From positions 1 through 6,029 of the forward strand of contig JACPXS010000087.1 in assembly GCA_016196415.1 (NCBI GenBank): DNA of 6,029 bases, in the 5' to 3' direction. The DNA comes from Candidatus Omnitrophota bacterium (GTDB taxonomy: Bacteria > Omnitrophota > Koll11 > Aquiviventales > Aquiviventaceae). This document shows, piece by piece, positions 1 through 5,379 of this stretch (its first letter is position 1; every line of letters starts with the position of its first letter). The position numbers and the translations under genes were made by a program. The notes below the pieces were generated by a model, which was given only the letters and a program-made list of their open reading frames with translations, searched no databases and was not told the DNA's origin.

Positions 1-774
1 AAACGGCCCGCCGTCGTATTCGATGGTGAGTTTGAAGCGGGCCATTTACGAGACGCGTTCGAGCGGCGTGCGGAGGCCGCGCAGGAATTCGGCAGCCCTC
101 GCTGCTTGCTTGCCGGCACGCGGCACCTCGACAAGCCGGACGGCGCCCTCTGGCTCGGCGGCAAGCCGCTGACCGCGGAGCTGCTGCGCAAGGCGATGCA
201 CCTGACGATGATGGAGCGGGACTGCGTCGCCCAGCACACGATCGTCGCCTGCGGCATCCAAGCCGTCGATCCGCACAACGAAGGCTCAGGCGTCCTGAAG
301 GCCAACGAGCCGATCGTGATGGATGTCTTCCCGCAGCATGCGACTAGCCGCTACTTTGCGGACATCACCCGGACCGTCGTGAAGGGTAGGGCCTCGCCGA
401 AGGTGAAGCGGATGTTTGAGGCGGTCAGCGAGGGCCAGGAGATCGCCTTCCGGATGATCAAAGACGGGGTGGACGGCTCAGCCATTCACAGAGCGATCCT
501 GGACTCTTTTGAGCGGCAGGACTTCAAGACCGGCGAGCAGGACGGGCGCATGCAGGGCTTCTTCCACGGCACCGGCCATGGCGTAGGGCTGGAGATCCAT
601 GAGCCGCCGCGCGTGAGCACTAAGCCCGATCTGCTGAAAGCCGGCATGGTCGTCACGGTGGAACCCGGGCTCTACTACCTCGATGCGGGCGGGATGCGCA
701 TCGAGGACATGGTCGTCGTCACGAAGGCTGGCTGCCGCATCCTCACCGAAGCCCCGAAAATCCTGGAAGTCTAA
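1..774 (+). CDS. M24 family metallopeptidase (Xaa-Pro aminopeptidase/dipeptidase type), 5'-truncated by window edge
   Basis: This cytoplasmic pitta-bread-fold metallopeptidase is expected to cleave the bond next to proline in peptides using two metal ions. The frame is open from base 1 to the TAA at 772-774 (257 visible codons), so the true start and most of the N-terminal domain lie upstream; the TTG at 106 is only an internal codon. All five M24 metal ligands are visible: Asp at 322-324 (VMDVFPQ), Asp at 361-363 (ADITRT), His at 577-579 (HGTGHGVGLEIHE), Glu at 661-663 (TVEPGLYY) and Glu at 703-705 (RIEDMV). A second conserved His follows at 598-600. The two Asp ligands are 13 codons apart, slightly wider than the common spacing, with FPQ after the first Asp as in many prolidase-like members. 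The enzyme therefore looks active. Whether it is an aminopeptidase P or a dipeptidase cannot be decided from this portion. Confidence 0.9.
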   Translation, partial: KRPAVVFDGEFEAGHLRDAFERRAEAAQEFGSPRCLLAGTRHLDKPDGALWLGGKPLTAELLRKAMHLTMMERDCVAQHTIVACGIQAVDPHNEGSGVLKANEPIVMDVFPQHATSRYFADITRTVVKGRASPKVKRMFEAVSEGQEIAFRMIKDGVDGSAIHRAILDSFERQDFKTGEQDGRMQGFFHGTGHGVGLEIHEPPRVSTKPDLLKAGMVVTVEPGLYYLDAGGMRIEDMVVVTKAGCRILTEAPKILEV

Positions 775-858
775 CTCAGGGCATGATTCACATCGTGACA
801 GAGCGAGCAACCCCGCAGCGGATGCAGGAGATGCTCGAAGAGCCGAAGACCTACGTTA

Positions 859-891
859 AGAGCGCCTCTCAAGATAACTGCGGGGCGCTCT
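859..891. repeat. Inverted repeat, 8-bp perfect stem
   Basis: The arms AGAGCGCC (859-866) and GGCGCTCT (884-891) are perfect reverse complements around a 17-nt loop. The left arm starts where the similarity of the upstream ORF to DUF5674 ends, so this may mark the edge of an inserted or rearranged segment. No T-tract follows, so it does not look like an intrinsic terminator. Confidence 0.6.
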
Positions 892-893
892 CG

Positions 894-921
894 GTGAAGG
901 GTGAAGGCTGGAGGGTGAAGG
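894..921. repeat. Four tandem 7-bp units, GTGAAGG type
   Basis: Positions 894-921 read as four consecutive heptamers: GTGAAGG, GTGAAGG, CTGGAGG, GTGAAGG. Related units occur in inverted orientation at 950-963 (CCTTGAC, CCTCCAC). The block resembles short dispersed intergenic repeats rather than coding sequence. Confidence 0.6.
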
Positions 922-965
922 CGTCGCTCCGTCGCTCGATCCCCGACACCCTTGACCCTCCACCC
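906..965. repeat. Long imperfect inverted repeat
   Basis: The arm at 906-921 (GGCTGGAGGGTGAAGG) is complementary to 950-965 at 14 of 16 positions. Pairing can continue inward as GTCG at 923-926 with CGAC at 944-947. The loop contains the direct repeat CGTCGCTC at 922-929 and 930-937. It could fold as RNA or as a DNA cruciform. It is flanked by two further hairpins, which suggests one composite repeat element. Confidence 0.55.
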
Positions 966-969
966 GGCA

Positions 970-1007
970 GCCAGAGCAGCCAAGGTCTTGTTGATCGCTG
1001 CTCTGGC
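970..1007. repeat. Inverted repeat, 11-bp perfect stem
   Basis: The arms GCCAGAGCAGC (970-980) and GCTGCTCTGGC (997-1007) are perfect reverse complements around a 16-nt loop. No T-tract follows, so an intrinsic terminator is unlikely. This is the third and strongest stem in the 859-1007 cluster. Confidence 0.65.
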
Positions 1008-1076
1008 AGACCCCGAACAAATTCCTGACCACGTCGCGGAAGCGATACAGCGTCGTTCATTAGATCGGCAGTTGTG
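985..1076 (+). other. Possible gene-remnant tail, no recognised family
   Basis: One frame through this stretch is coding-like and ends in a TAA at 1075-1077; it reads LADPEQIPDHVAEAIQ and then a basic and hydrophobic tail. It has no start codon with a ribosome site, its upstream part runs into the hairpin cluster, and it stops at an in-frame TGA at 916-918. It may be the leftover 3' end of a gene that lost its front, or chance. No family is recognised. Confidence 0.2.
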
Positions 1077-1086
1077 GGTGTAATCA

Positions 1087-1115
1087 TTGACGGCGAAGCA
1101 TCCCTCCGGTACACT
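1087..1115 (+). promoter_or_regulatory. Sigma70-like promoter of hicBA
   Basis: A -35 box TTGACG (1087-1092) and a -10 box TACACT (1110-1115) are separated by exactly 17 nt. Transcription would begin near 1122, almost at the Shine-Dalgarno sequence, giving a leader of only ~15 nt for hicB. Sequence pattern only. Confidence 0.6.
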
Positions 1116-1122
1116 ACCAGTC

Positions 1123-1127
1123 AGGAG
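1123..1127 (+). promoter_or_regulatory. Ribosome binding site of hicB; fixes the start at 1137
   Basis: AGGAG ends 9 nt before the ATG at 1137. This start fits the HicB family better than an upstream in-frame start at 1074, which lies ahead of the promoter and would add 21 non-family residues. Confidence 0.7.
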
Positions 1128-1136
1128 AAGGGACGA

Positions 1137-1355
1137 ATGCGCCAATTCACCTACACGGTCCTCATCGAACAAGACGAAACGGGTGCGTACATCGCCAAAG
1201 TGCCCGACTTGAGAGGATGTCACACGCACGCCCGTTCCATTCCGGAATTGCTCAAGCGCGTGCGAGAAGCCATCGAACTCTGTCTTGAAGTCGAAGGGAA
1301 ACGCGCCCAGCCCCTTCGCTTCATTGGTGTCCAACAGGTGAACGTGTCTGCGTGA
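1137..1355 (+). CDS. hicB: HicB family antitoxin (short form)
   Basis: This 72-residue antitoxin is expected to bind and block the HicA toxin encoded directly downstream. The whole length matches the HicB partial RNase H-like fold: a first strand YTVLIEQDETGAYIAKVPDL (residues 6-25), the GCHTHARS turn (27-34), a helix (about 35-51) and a closing RFIGVQQVNV strand (61-70). It lacks the C-terminal ribbon-helix-helix or HTH domain found in longer HicB proteins such as that of E. coli, so it may not bind its own promoter. The stop codon overlaps the GTG start of hicA by 4 nt (GTGA), indicating translational coupling, and the antitoxin comes first. A good ribosome site and a consensus-like promoter lie just upstream. 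Confidence 0.88.
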   Translation: MRQFTYTVLIEQDETGAYIAKVPDLRGCHTHARSIPELLKRVREAIELCLEVEGKRAQPLRFIGVQQVNVSA

Positions 1356-1576
1356 GCAAGCTTCCCGTCCTCAAACCCACCGAGTTAGTCCGTCTACTTG
1401 AGCGTCTTGGGTTTCAACGAATCCGTCAAAAGGGCAGCCATCTCTACCTGCGCCATCCCGATGGCCGCGCAACGGTCGTTCCCATGCATCGAGGTGAGGA
1501 CCTCCCGCCGGGTCTGCTCCGCAGCATCCTGCACGACATTGAGCTGACGCGAGAAGACTTCCTCGAACATCTGTAG
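1352..1576 (+). CDS. hicA: HicA family toxin (mRNA interferase)
   Basis: HicA toxins have a double-stranded-RNA-binding-like fold and cleave mRNA and tmRNA in a ribosome-independent way when HicB is lost. The 74-residue protein shows the family layout: an N-terminal helix with LKPTELVRLLERLGF (7-21), the QKGSHLYLRHPDG core (27-39) with the presumed catalytic His at residue 30 in GSH, a VVPMHRGEDLPPGLLRSIL segment (42-60) and a final helix ending near EDFLEHL. The start is the GTG at 1352, which overlaps the hicB stop. Length and key residues are normal, so the toxin appears intact. No hairpin terminator is visible after the TAG; a run of seven T at 1667-1673 has no stem before it. Confidence 0.9.
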   Translation: MSKLPVLKPTELVRLLERLGFQRIRQKGSHLYLRHPDGRATVVPMHRGEDLPPGLLRSILHDIELTREDFLEHL

Positions 1577-1834
1577 CGCACGATGCCGTAAAGCTCGCAT
1601 TGCTCATCGAAGTCAAACTGCCTTTACCAACCCCACCGACGCCAACCCAGCCCTAACACATCTTGCTTTTTTTCTTTACCCCCAATACGCACAGAGCACA
1701 TATTCCACCCGTGAGACGTAGACGCCGGTCTTCCCTCCATTGCGTTCACGCCACCAAGATCGCTCGGACCATCGCTGGCCTCTCAACCGCTGACGACATC
1801 CCGAGCGTCTCGCTGAGGCGATTCCGTATCGGCG
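1577..1834. other. Gene-poor stretch between hicA and thyX
   Basis: No ORF here is convincing. A 65-codon frame at 1663-1860 starts at a TTG inside a T-rich run, has no ribosome site, is rich in Arg, Ser and His, and ends inside the thyX promoter. The stretch has a pyrimidine-rich, less GC-rich part around 1610-1690. I see no clear terminator hairpin, tRNA or repeat. Confidence 0.5.
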
Positions 1835-1863
1835 TTGAAAAACCGCTCCTAACCGAGTAAGAT
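1835..1863 (+). promoter_or_regulatory. Sigma70-like promoter of the thyX operon
   Basis: TTGAAA (1835-1840) and TAAGAT (1858-1863) are spaced by exactly 17 nt, a near-ideal arrangement. The start of transcription would be near 1870, only ~11 nt ahead of the thyX ATG at 1881. No Shine-Dalgarno sequence fits in that leader, so thyX translation may be leaderless-like. This promoter probably drives the genes through 5983. It is a pattern call only. Confidence 0.6.
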
Positions 1864-1880
1864 GGGGCGTATCCACGTCA

Positions 1881-2468
1881 ATGACTACCTCCGCTCGACA
1901 CGCCACGTTAACTCCTGAGCCGGTTGTGCGCCTTGAGAACTACTTCCAGGAGCCGTACAACCTGGCCATCGCCACGGCTCGGACCTGCTACTCCTCCAAG
2001 GTCATCTCCTCCGAAGATGTGGGTCGAGATGACACATCACGGGAGCAGCGCGATCGCATCGCGGAGAGCATCTACAAAGCCGGCCATCACACGACCATCC
2101 AGCACCCGACGTTCCAGTTCGTCCTGGAGAAAGTCTCGCGGCAGTTCCTCTGGTCCTTCCTCCACTCACACCCGTTTTATAATTCAGAACAAGTGAGCCA
2201 ACGTTATGTGGAAGTGAAGCCGGAGCACTTCACGATCCCGCCGCTTGAGGAGCCGGCGCGCACCATCTACCTCCAGGCCGTGCATCAGCAAATGGACGAC
2301 TACCACCGGCTCATCGAGCTGGTGAGAAGCGGTGCCAGGAAGTCGCCCGCTATGCGCTGCCGGTGGCGACGCACGCCCACCTCTACCACACCATCAGCGG
2401 GCTCACGCTCCATCGCTACTGGCGGATGTGCCAGCAATTCGATGCCCCGTTCGAGCAGCGGATCGTGA
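1881..2468 (+). CDS. thyX: FAD-dependent thymidylate synthase (ThyX)-like, N-terminal part; frame lost near 2320
   Basis: ThyX makes dTMP from dUMP using FAD, NADPH and methylene-tetrahydrofolate in the cytoplasm. Residues 1 to ~147 match the front of a ThyX domain: an early ATARTCYSSK stretch (31-40), KAGHHTTIQHPTFQF (66-80), and the region of the ThyX signature, SRQFLWSF...YNSEQVSQRYV (86-110). The classical RHR of the signature is absent here; HSH with an insertion stands in its place. After about codon 147 (position ~2320) the translation becomes Arg/Ser/Thr-rich nonsense to the stop at 2468, while the expected ThyX sequence carries on in frame +2. The 1881-2468 product is therefore an artefact or truncated form of a ~500-residue protein ending at 3385. 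The ATG at 1881 is the only suitable start after the promoter. A single missing base, natural or from assembly, is the simplest explanation. Confidence 0.75.
   Translation: MTTSARHATLTPEPVVRLENYFQEPYNLAIATARTCYSSKVISSEDVGRDDTSREQRDRIAESIYKAGHHTTIQHPTFQFVLEKVSRQFLWSFLHSHPFYNSEQVSQRYVEVKPEHFTIPPLEEPARTIYLQAVHQQMDDYHRLIELVRSGARKSPAMRCRWRRTPTSTTPSAGSRSIATGGCASNSMPRSSSGS
2318..2326 (+). other. Apparent frameshift site within thyX
   Basis: Frame 1881 reads DDYHRLIEL up to about 2321. Frame 2363, read backwards from its GTG, continues the domain as EKRCQEVARYALPV from 2324. The two segments join if one base is missing around 2318-2324 (the text there is CTGGTGAG). No slippery heptamer or long homopolymer is present, so programmed frameshifting is unlikely; a point deletion or sequence error is favoured. 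Confidence 0.7.
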
Positions 2469-3385
2469 TTCAGCGGATGGTGGATGAGGTCGCCAAGATC
2501 GATCCGCACTTCATGGCGCTCGCGGATGATCCGATGCCATTCGAAGAGACGGTGGAGTACCAGGCGTTTGAGCAGTTTCACGGCGCTTCGCGCAACGGCG
2601 CCACCAAACAGTTCCTGGACGATTTTGACGCGGAGCTGGGAACCGCGACGTCCAAACTCATCGACTACAAGGTGCATGCGCAGGGGACGATGGCGCAGGC
2701 CGTGCGCTCGGTGCTCGGGCTCGTGCCTGGTCAGCTCTCAGAGGCGCAAGCCATCGCGCTGGTCTTGGATCCCGCGAAGAATCGTTACCTCGCCGAGTCG
2801 CTGACGCTCACGACCGTCAGCAAGCTCTCGCGGACGATGGCCCACCCGCACTTCACCTTTAAGAAGAAGCTCTCGCATACGGCGGATTCCCAGGATCAGC
2901 GCCACCGGATGGTGCCGGCCTCCCGGCCCATCCTGGCATGCCATTTCATCAGCGGTCGGCCCGACTACCTTGTGCCGCCGCTCATCGCATCCAGCGATGA
3001 AGCCCTGGCCTGCTACCGGGAGGCGATGACGCGCACCTGGGGCGCGATCGAGCAGCTCTTGAATCTGGGGGTCTCGGAGGAGTTCGCGCTGTACTTGTTG
3101 CCCAACGCGTTTCCGATCCGGTTTGAAGAATCGGGCGACCTGCTCCATTTTCACCATAAGTGGGTGCAGCGTCTGTGCTACACGGCGCAGGAAGAGATCT
3201 GGCGCGCCTGCCGCGACGAGGTGCTGCAGGTGAGCGAGCGGTTTCCTGAGATCGGCCGGTACCTCCAAGCCCCGTGCTGGGTCCGGTCCCAAGCCAAGGC
3301 AAGCCCCTACTGCCCGGAGGGCGATCGGTTCTGCGGTGTTCCCGTATGGCGCCTTCGTCCCGAGGAGTATCAGCGGCTTATCTAG
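2363..3385 (+). CDS. thyX: ThyX-like protein, C-terminal part (end of domain 1 plus complete second ThyX-like domain)
   Basis: This 340-codon frame is the in-frame continuation of the thyX started at 1881. The homologous sequence really begins near 2321, and the GTG at 2363 is just the first start-like codon. Residues 1-50 finish domain 1 (THAHLYHTISGLTLHRYWR, then the QRIVIQRMVDEVAKIDP helix). Residues ~95-300 form a second ThyX-like copy: a helix with DYKVHAQGTMAQAVRSVL, then HFTFKKKLSH, then the signature-like QRHRMVPASRP (179-189) with RHR at 180-182, and GVSEEFALYLLPNAFPIRF (236-254), which parallels the GVPREVARIVLP segment of classical ThyX. The tail has three cysteines (C305, C317, C324; CPEGDRFCGVPVW). 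The reconstructed protein is ~501 residues, about twice a classical ThyX. It is probably dTMP synthase, but the domain arrangement leaves activity to be proven. Confidence 0.8.
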   Translation: MATHAHLYHTISGLTLHRYWRMCQQFDAPFEQRIVIQRMVDEVAKIDPHFMALADDPMPFEETVEYQAFEQFHGASRNGATKQFLDDFDAELGTATSKLIDYKVHAQGTMAQAVRSVLGLVPGQLSEAQAIALVLDPAKNRYLAESLTLTTVSKLSRTMAHPHFTFKKKLSHTADSQDQRHRMVPASRPILACHFISGRPDYLVPPLIASSDEALACYREAMTRTWGAIEQLLNLGVSEEFALYLLPNAFPIRFEESGDLLHFHHKWVQRLCYTAQEEIWRACRDEVLQVSERFPEIGRYLQAPCWVRSQAKASPYCPEGDRFCGVPVWRLRPEEYQRLI

Positions 3386-4150
3386 GTGATGACCACGCCG
3401 ATGGCAGAAGCGACGACCCCAACTCCCCGGACAGATCCCGCGCCCCGCCGCCCTTCGAATACGCCCGATGTGCGGCAACTGGTGAGTTTCTGCTTCTATC
3501 GAGTGGATCCGTCCTGGCGCCGATTGTCCAGGGCCGCCAAGTACAAACAGGGGGGGGAGCTGCAAGGCGTGATTCAGATCTACGCGAAGCGGCTTCTGGT
3601 ATTGAGCTATTCGCTGATCGGGCTGAAGCCGGACATGGATTTCCTCATCTGGAGCGTTGGCAGCCGGCTTGAAGACTTGCAGGCGTTCTCGGCGGCGATC
3701 CGGCAGACCCAACTGGCCGGCTACCTCTCGATGCCGCAGGCGTATCTCTCCATGACCAAGCGCTCCACCTACGTCGATCAACTCGATCCGGATCATCAAG
3801 ATCGCAGGCGGTTCATCACCCCGGCCCGCTCGAAGTACCTGTTCGTCTACCCCTTTGTCAAAACGCGGCCGTGGTACCAGCTGCCCTTCGAGCAGCGCCA
3901 GGCGATGATGGATGAGCATATCCGCATCGGGAACAAGTACCCGTCGGTCCGACTGCATACCACCTACTCGTTCGGCCTCGATGACCAGGAGTTCGTCGTG
4001 GCGTTTGAGACGGACGCGCCGCAGGAGTTCTTGGACCTCGTCCAGGAATTGCGCGAGACAGCCAGCAGCAGCTACACGTTGCGGGACACCCCCGTTTTTA
4101 CCTGCGTGGCCAAGCCCTTTGCGGACATCCTCAAGGAACTCGGCGGCTGA
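3386..4150 (+). CDS. Chlorite dismutase/HemQ family haem protein (coproheme decarboxylase-like)
   Basis: Members of this family are haem-binding ferredoxin-like dimers assembled as pentamers; HemQ members convert coproheme to haem b with peroxide, while true chlorite dismutases detoxify chlorite. The protein has 254 residues from the GTG at 3386, adjacent to the thyX stop; ATG at 3389 or 3401 are alternatives, because the first ~28 residues are Pro/Thr-rich and not conserved. The core is clear: YLFVYPFVKTRPWYQLPFE (151-169), MMDEHIRIGNKYPSV (174-188), TTYSFGLDDQEFVVAFETD (192-210) and YTLRDTPVFTC (230-240). H178 is the likely proximal haem ligand; Y155, K159 and W163 match the Tyr/Lys/Trp set of HemQ. 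The HemQ role is favoured, but no other haem genes are nearby. A run of eight G at 3550-3557 lies in frame and does not break the gene. Confidence 0.88.
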   Translation: MMTTPMAEATTPTPRTDPAPRRPSNTPDVRQLVSFCFYRVDPSWRRLSRAAKYKQGGELQGVIQIYAKRLLVLSYSLIGLKPDMDFLIWSVGSRLEDLQAFSAAIRQTQLAGYLSMPQAYLSMTKRSTYVDQLDPDHQDRRRFITPARSKYLFVYPFVKTRPWYQLPFEQRQAMMDEHIRIGNKYPSVRLHTTYSFGLDDQEFVVAFETDAPQEFLDLVQELRETASSSYTLRDTPVFTCVAKPFADILKELGG

Positions 4151-4151
4151 G

Positions 4152-4871
4152 ATGACGGGGACCGTGGCGCGCGTCGGGGGATGGGCGTCCGAGACGGTGC
4201 AGTTTTCCAGCGACGGCTGGGCGATCAACGCCTTCCTCGCCAAACCGCTCCAGGGAGGCGATCCGGCGCCGGCGGTCCTGCTCCTCCATGAATGGTGGGG
4301 GCTCAACGACCACATCAAGGATCTTGCCAGGCGATTGGCCCAGGAAGGGTATGCGGCGCTGGCCCCGGATCTGTACGCCCGCTTGGGTTCCAAGACGGCC
4401 CACACGCCTCAGGAGGCGGCCGCGTTGATGAACGCGCTCTCCACGCAGGCGGCCCTCCGTGATCTCAACGCGGCGACGAGCTATCTCAAGACGTGCGCGT
4501 TCGTCGATCCCTTGCGCATCGGCGCGATGGGTTTGAGCATGGGCGGCACCCTCGTGTTGACTCAGGCGGCCCACAACTCGGATCTGAAGGCCGCGGTGGC
4601 GTATTACGGCAAGGTGCCTCCGCTGGAGACGCTGGACTACCTCTTGTGCCCGGTTCTCTATCACGCGGCGGGGAACGATGCGTGGGTAACCAAGCAGGAG
4701 GTCGACCGGCTCCTCGAAGGACGCGAGAAGTACGGGAAGTCCATCGACGTCTATTGGTATCCGGAAGCGGACCACTCGTTTTTCAACGACGCTCGGCCTG
4801 CCGTCTATCGCGCGCAGGACGCGGCGCTGGCGTGGCAGCGCACAATGCAGTTTTTCCAGCGCTACGTGTGA
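4152..4871 (+). CDS. Dienelactone hydrolase family alpha/beta hydrolase
   Basis: This 239-residue protein belongs to the dienelactone hydrolase (DLH) branch of alpha/beta hydrolases, soluble enzymes that open lactones or cleave esters. The ATG at 4152 lies one base after the haem-protein stop (TGAGATG), so the genes are surely cotranscribed. Visible elements are VLLLHEWWGLNDHIKD (42-57) with E47 at the conserved DLH glutamate position, the nucleophile elbow GAMGLSMGG (124-132), AAGNDAWVT (172-180) with D176, and PEADHSFFND (204-213) with H208. The nucleophile is Ser129 where classical DLH has Cys, as in many DLH-like proteins of unknown substrate. The triad Ser129-Asp176-His208 is complete, and no signal peptide is seen. 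Its substrate cannot be told; the neighbourhood does not look like an aromatic degradation cluster. Confidence 0.88.
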   Translation: MTGTVARVGGWASETVQFSSDGWAINAFLAKPLQGGDPAPAVLLLHEWWGLNDHIKDLARRLAQEGYAALAPDLYARLGSKTAHTPQEAAALMNALSTQAALRDLNAATSYLKTCAFVDPLRIGAMGLSMGGTLVLTQAAHNSDLKAAVAYYGKVPPLETLDYLLCPVLYHAAGNDAWVTKQEVDRLLEGREKYGKSIDVYWYPEADHSFFNDARPAVYRAQDAALAWQRTMQFFQRYV

Positions 4872-4899
4872 GCGATCGTTGGCGTCGTGAGGGCCAAGG

Positions 4900-5379
4900 A
4901 TGGATCTGCAAGCGAAGAAGGTTTCGCTGAGGAAGATTCCGCACGGCGTGTATGTCGTGGGCGTCAAACAGGATTCTCAGCTCAACGCGTTCACCGCCAC
5001 ATGGCTCACCCAGGTCTCCTTTACCCCGCCGCTGGTGGCGCTGGGGATCAAGAAGGACTCGCACTCACTTGAGATGATCAAACGCGAGCGGGTCTTTTCT
5101 GTCAACCTGTTGGGCAAGGATCAGAAGGCGCTGGCGGAGCATTTTGTCAAACCGGCTTCGGTGGTGGGGGAGAAATTGAAGACGGTGCCGCACCGGGCGG
5201 GGAAGACCGGGTCGCCCATCCTGGATGAGGCGATTGCGTACGTGGAGTGCGAAGTCCGCGAGATCGCCAATGAGCAGGGCGATCACGCGCTTGTCATCGG
5301 CGAGGTTGTTGAAGCGGGCGTGCGGAAGGACGAGCCCGCGCTGACGTTGATGGACACGGGATGGCACTACGGAGGCTGA
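4900..5379 (+). CDS. Flavin reductase-like FMN-binding split-barrel protein
   Basis: Proteins of this family bind FMN in a split beta-barrel and reduce flavin with NAD(P)H or pass electrons as flavoredoxin-like carriers. The 159-residue protein covers the full domain: HGVYVVGVKQDSQLNAFTA (15-33), the WLTQVSFTPPLVALGIKKDS phosphate/flavin segment (35-54), VFSVNLLGKDQKALAEHF (65-82) and the typical ending DTGWHYGG (152-159). The short length and -WHYGG end resemble the flavoredoxin and rubredoxin-associated type rather than two-component monooxygenase reductases. The ATG at 4900 follows TGAGGG (4888-4893) at good spacing and lies 28 nt after the hydrolase stop, so it shares the operon. Its reduced flavin could serve the flavoenzyme ThyX encoded upstream, but that is speculation. 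Confidence 0.88.
   Translation: MDLQAKKVSLRKIPHGVYVVGVKQDSQLNAFTATWLTQVSFTPPLVALGIKKDSHSLEMIKRERVFSVNLLGKDQKALAEHFVKPASVVGEKLKTVPHRAGKTGSPILDEAIAYVECEVREIANEQGDHALVIGEVVEAGVRKDEPALTLMDTGWHYGG

Larger units (their letters stand above)
783..1028 (+). pseudogene. Probable decayed DUF5674-type gene; only the N-terminus is family-like
   Basis: The ATG at 783 lies 8 nt after the peptidase stop and opens an 81-codon frame. The first ~26 residues (MIHIVTERATPQRMQEM, then a Glu-Glu-Pro-Lys-Thr-Tyr-Val-Lys stretch) look like the start of the small DUF5674 family, recalled here as beginning MI-I--E-AT-----EML followed by -Y-K-AVD. Similarity stops at about 860, exactly where a hairpin arm begins. The rest of the frame runs through tandem and inverted repeats (859-1007), is low-complexity and lacks the usual conserved middle of the family. 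Family members are about 100-120 residues, so a functional product is unlikely. The family match is from memory of a short segment and could be wrong; an unrelated short hypothetical ORF is the alternative. Confidence 0.4.

Noticed and set aside
771..1334. 187-codon - strand frame across the islet
   Set aside because: It covers hicB in antisense and runs through the repeat cluster; no family motif or ribosome site supports it.
1660..1680. T-run as an intrinsic terminator after hicA
   Set aside because: Seven T at 1667-1673 have no GC-rich stem immediately upstream.
1663..1860. 65-codon + strand frame upstream of thyX
   Set aside because: TTG start inside a T-rich run, no ribosome site, basic low-complexity product, and an end inside the thyX promoter.
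2318..2326. Programmed ribosomal frameshift in thyX
   Set aside because: No slippery heptamer, poly-A/T run, internal Shine-Dalgarno or downstream stem is evident; mutation or sequence error is simpler.
3912..4151. Upstream extension of the hydrolase frame to 3912
   Set aside because: It overlaps the haem-protein gene and reads as Arg/Ser-rich nonsense; the family-like sequence starts at the ATG at 4152.
2738..4405. Very long open frame (555 codons) on the - strand
   Set aside because: It lies opposite the ThyX, haem-protein and hydrolase genes, which have clear family motifs on the + strand. Its translation is Arg/Gly/Leu-rich without recognisable motifs, as expected for an antisense shadow in high-GC DNA.
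4131..4967. 278-codon - strand frame
   Set aside because: Antisense shadow of the DLH-family hydrolase, whose full catalytic triad is encoded on the + strand.
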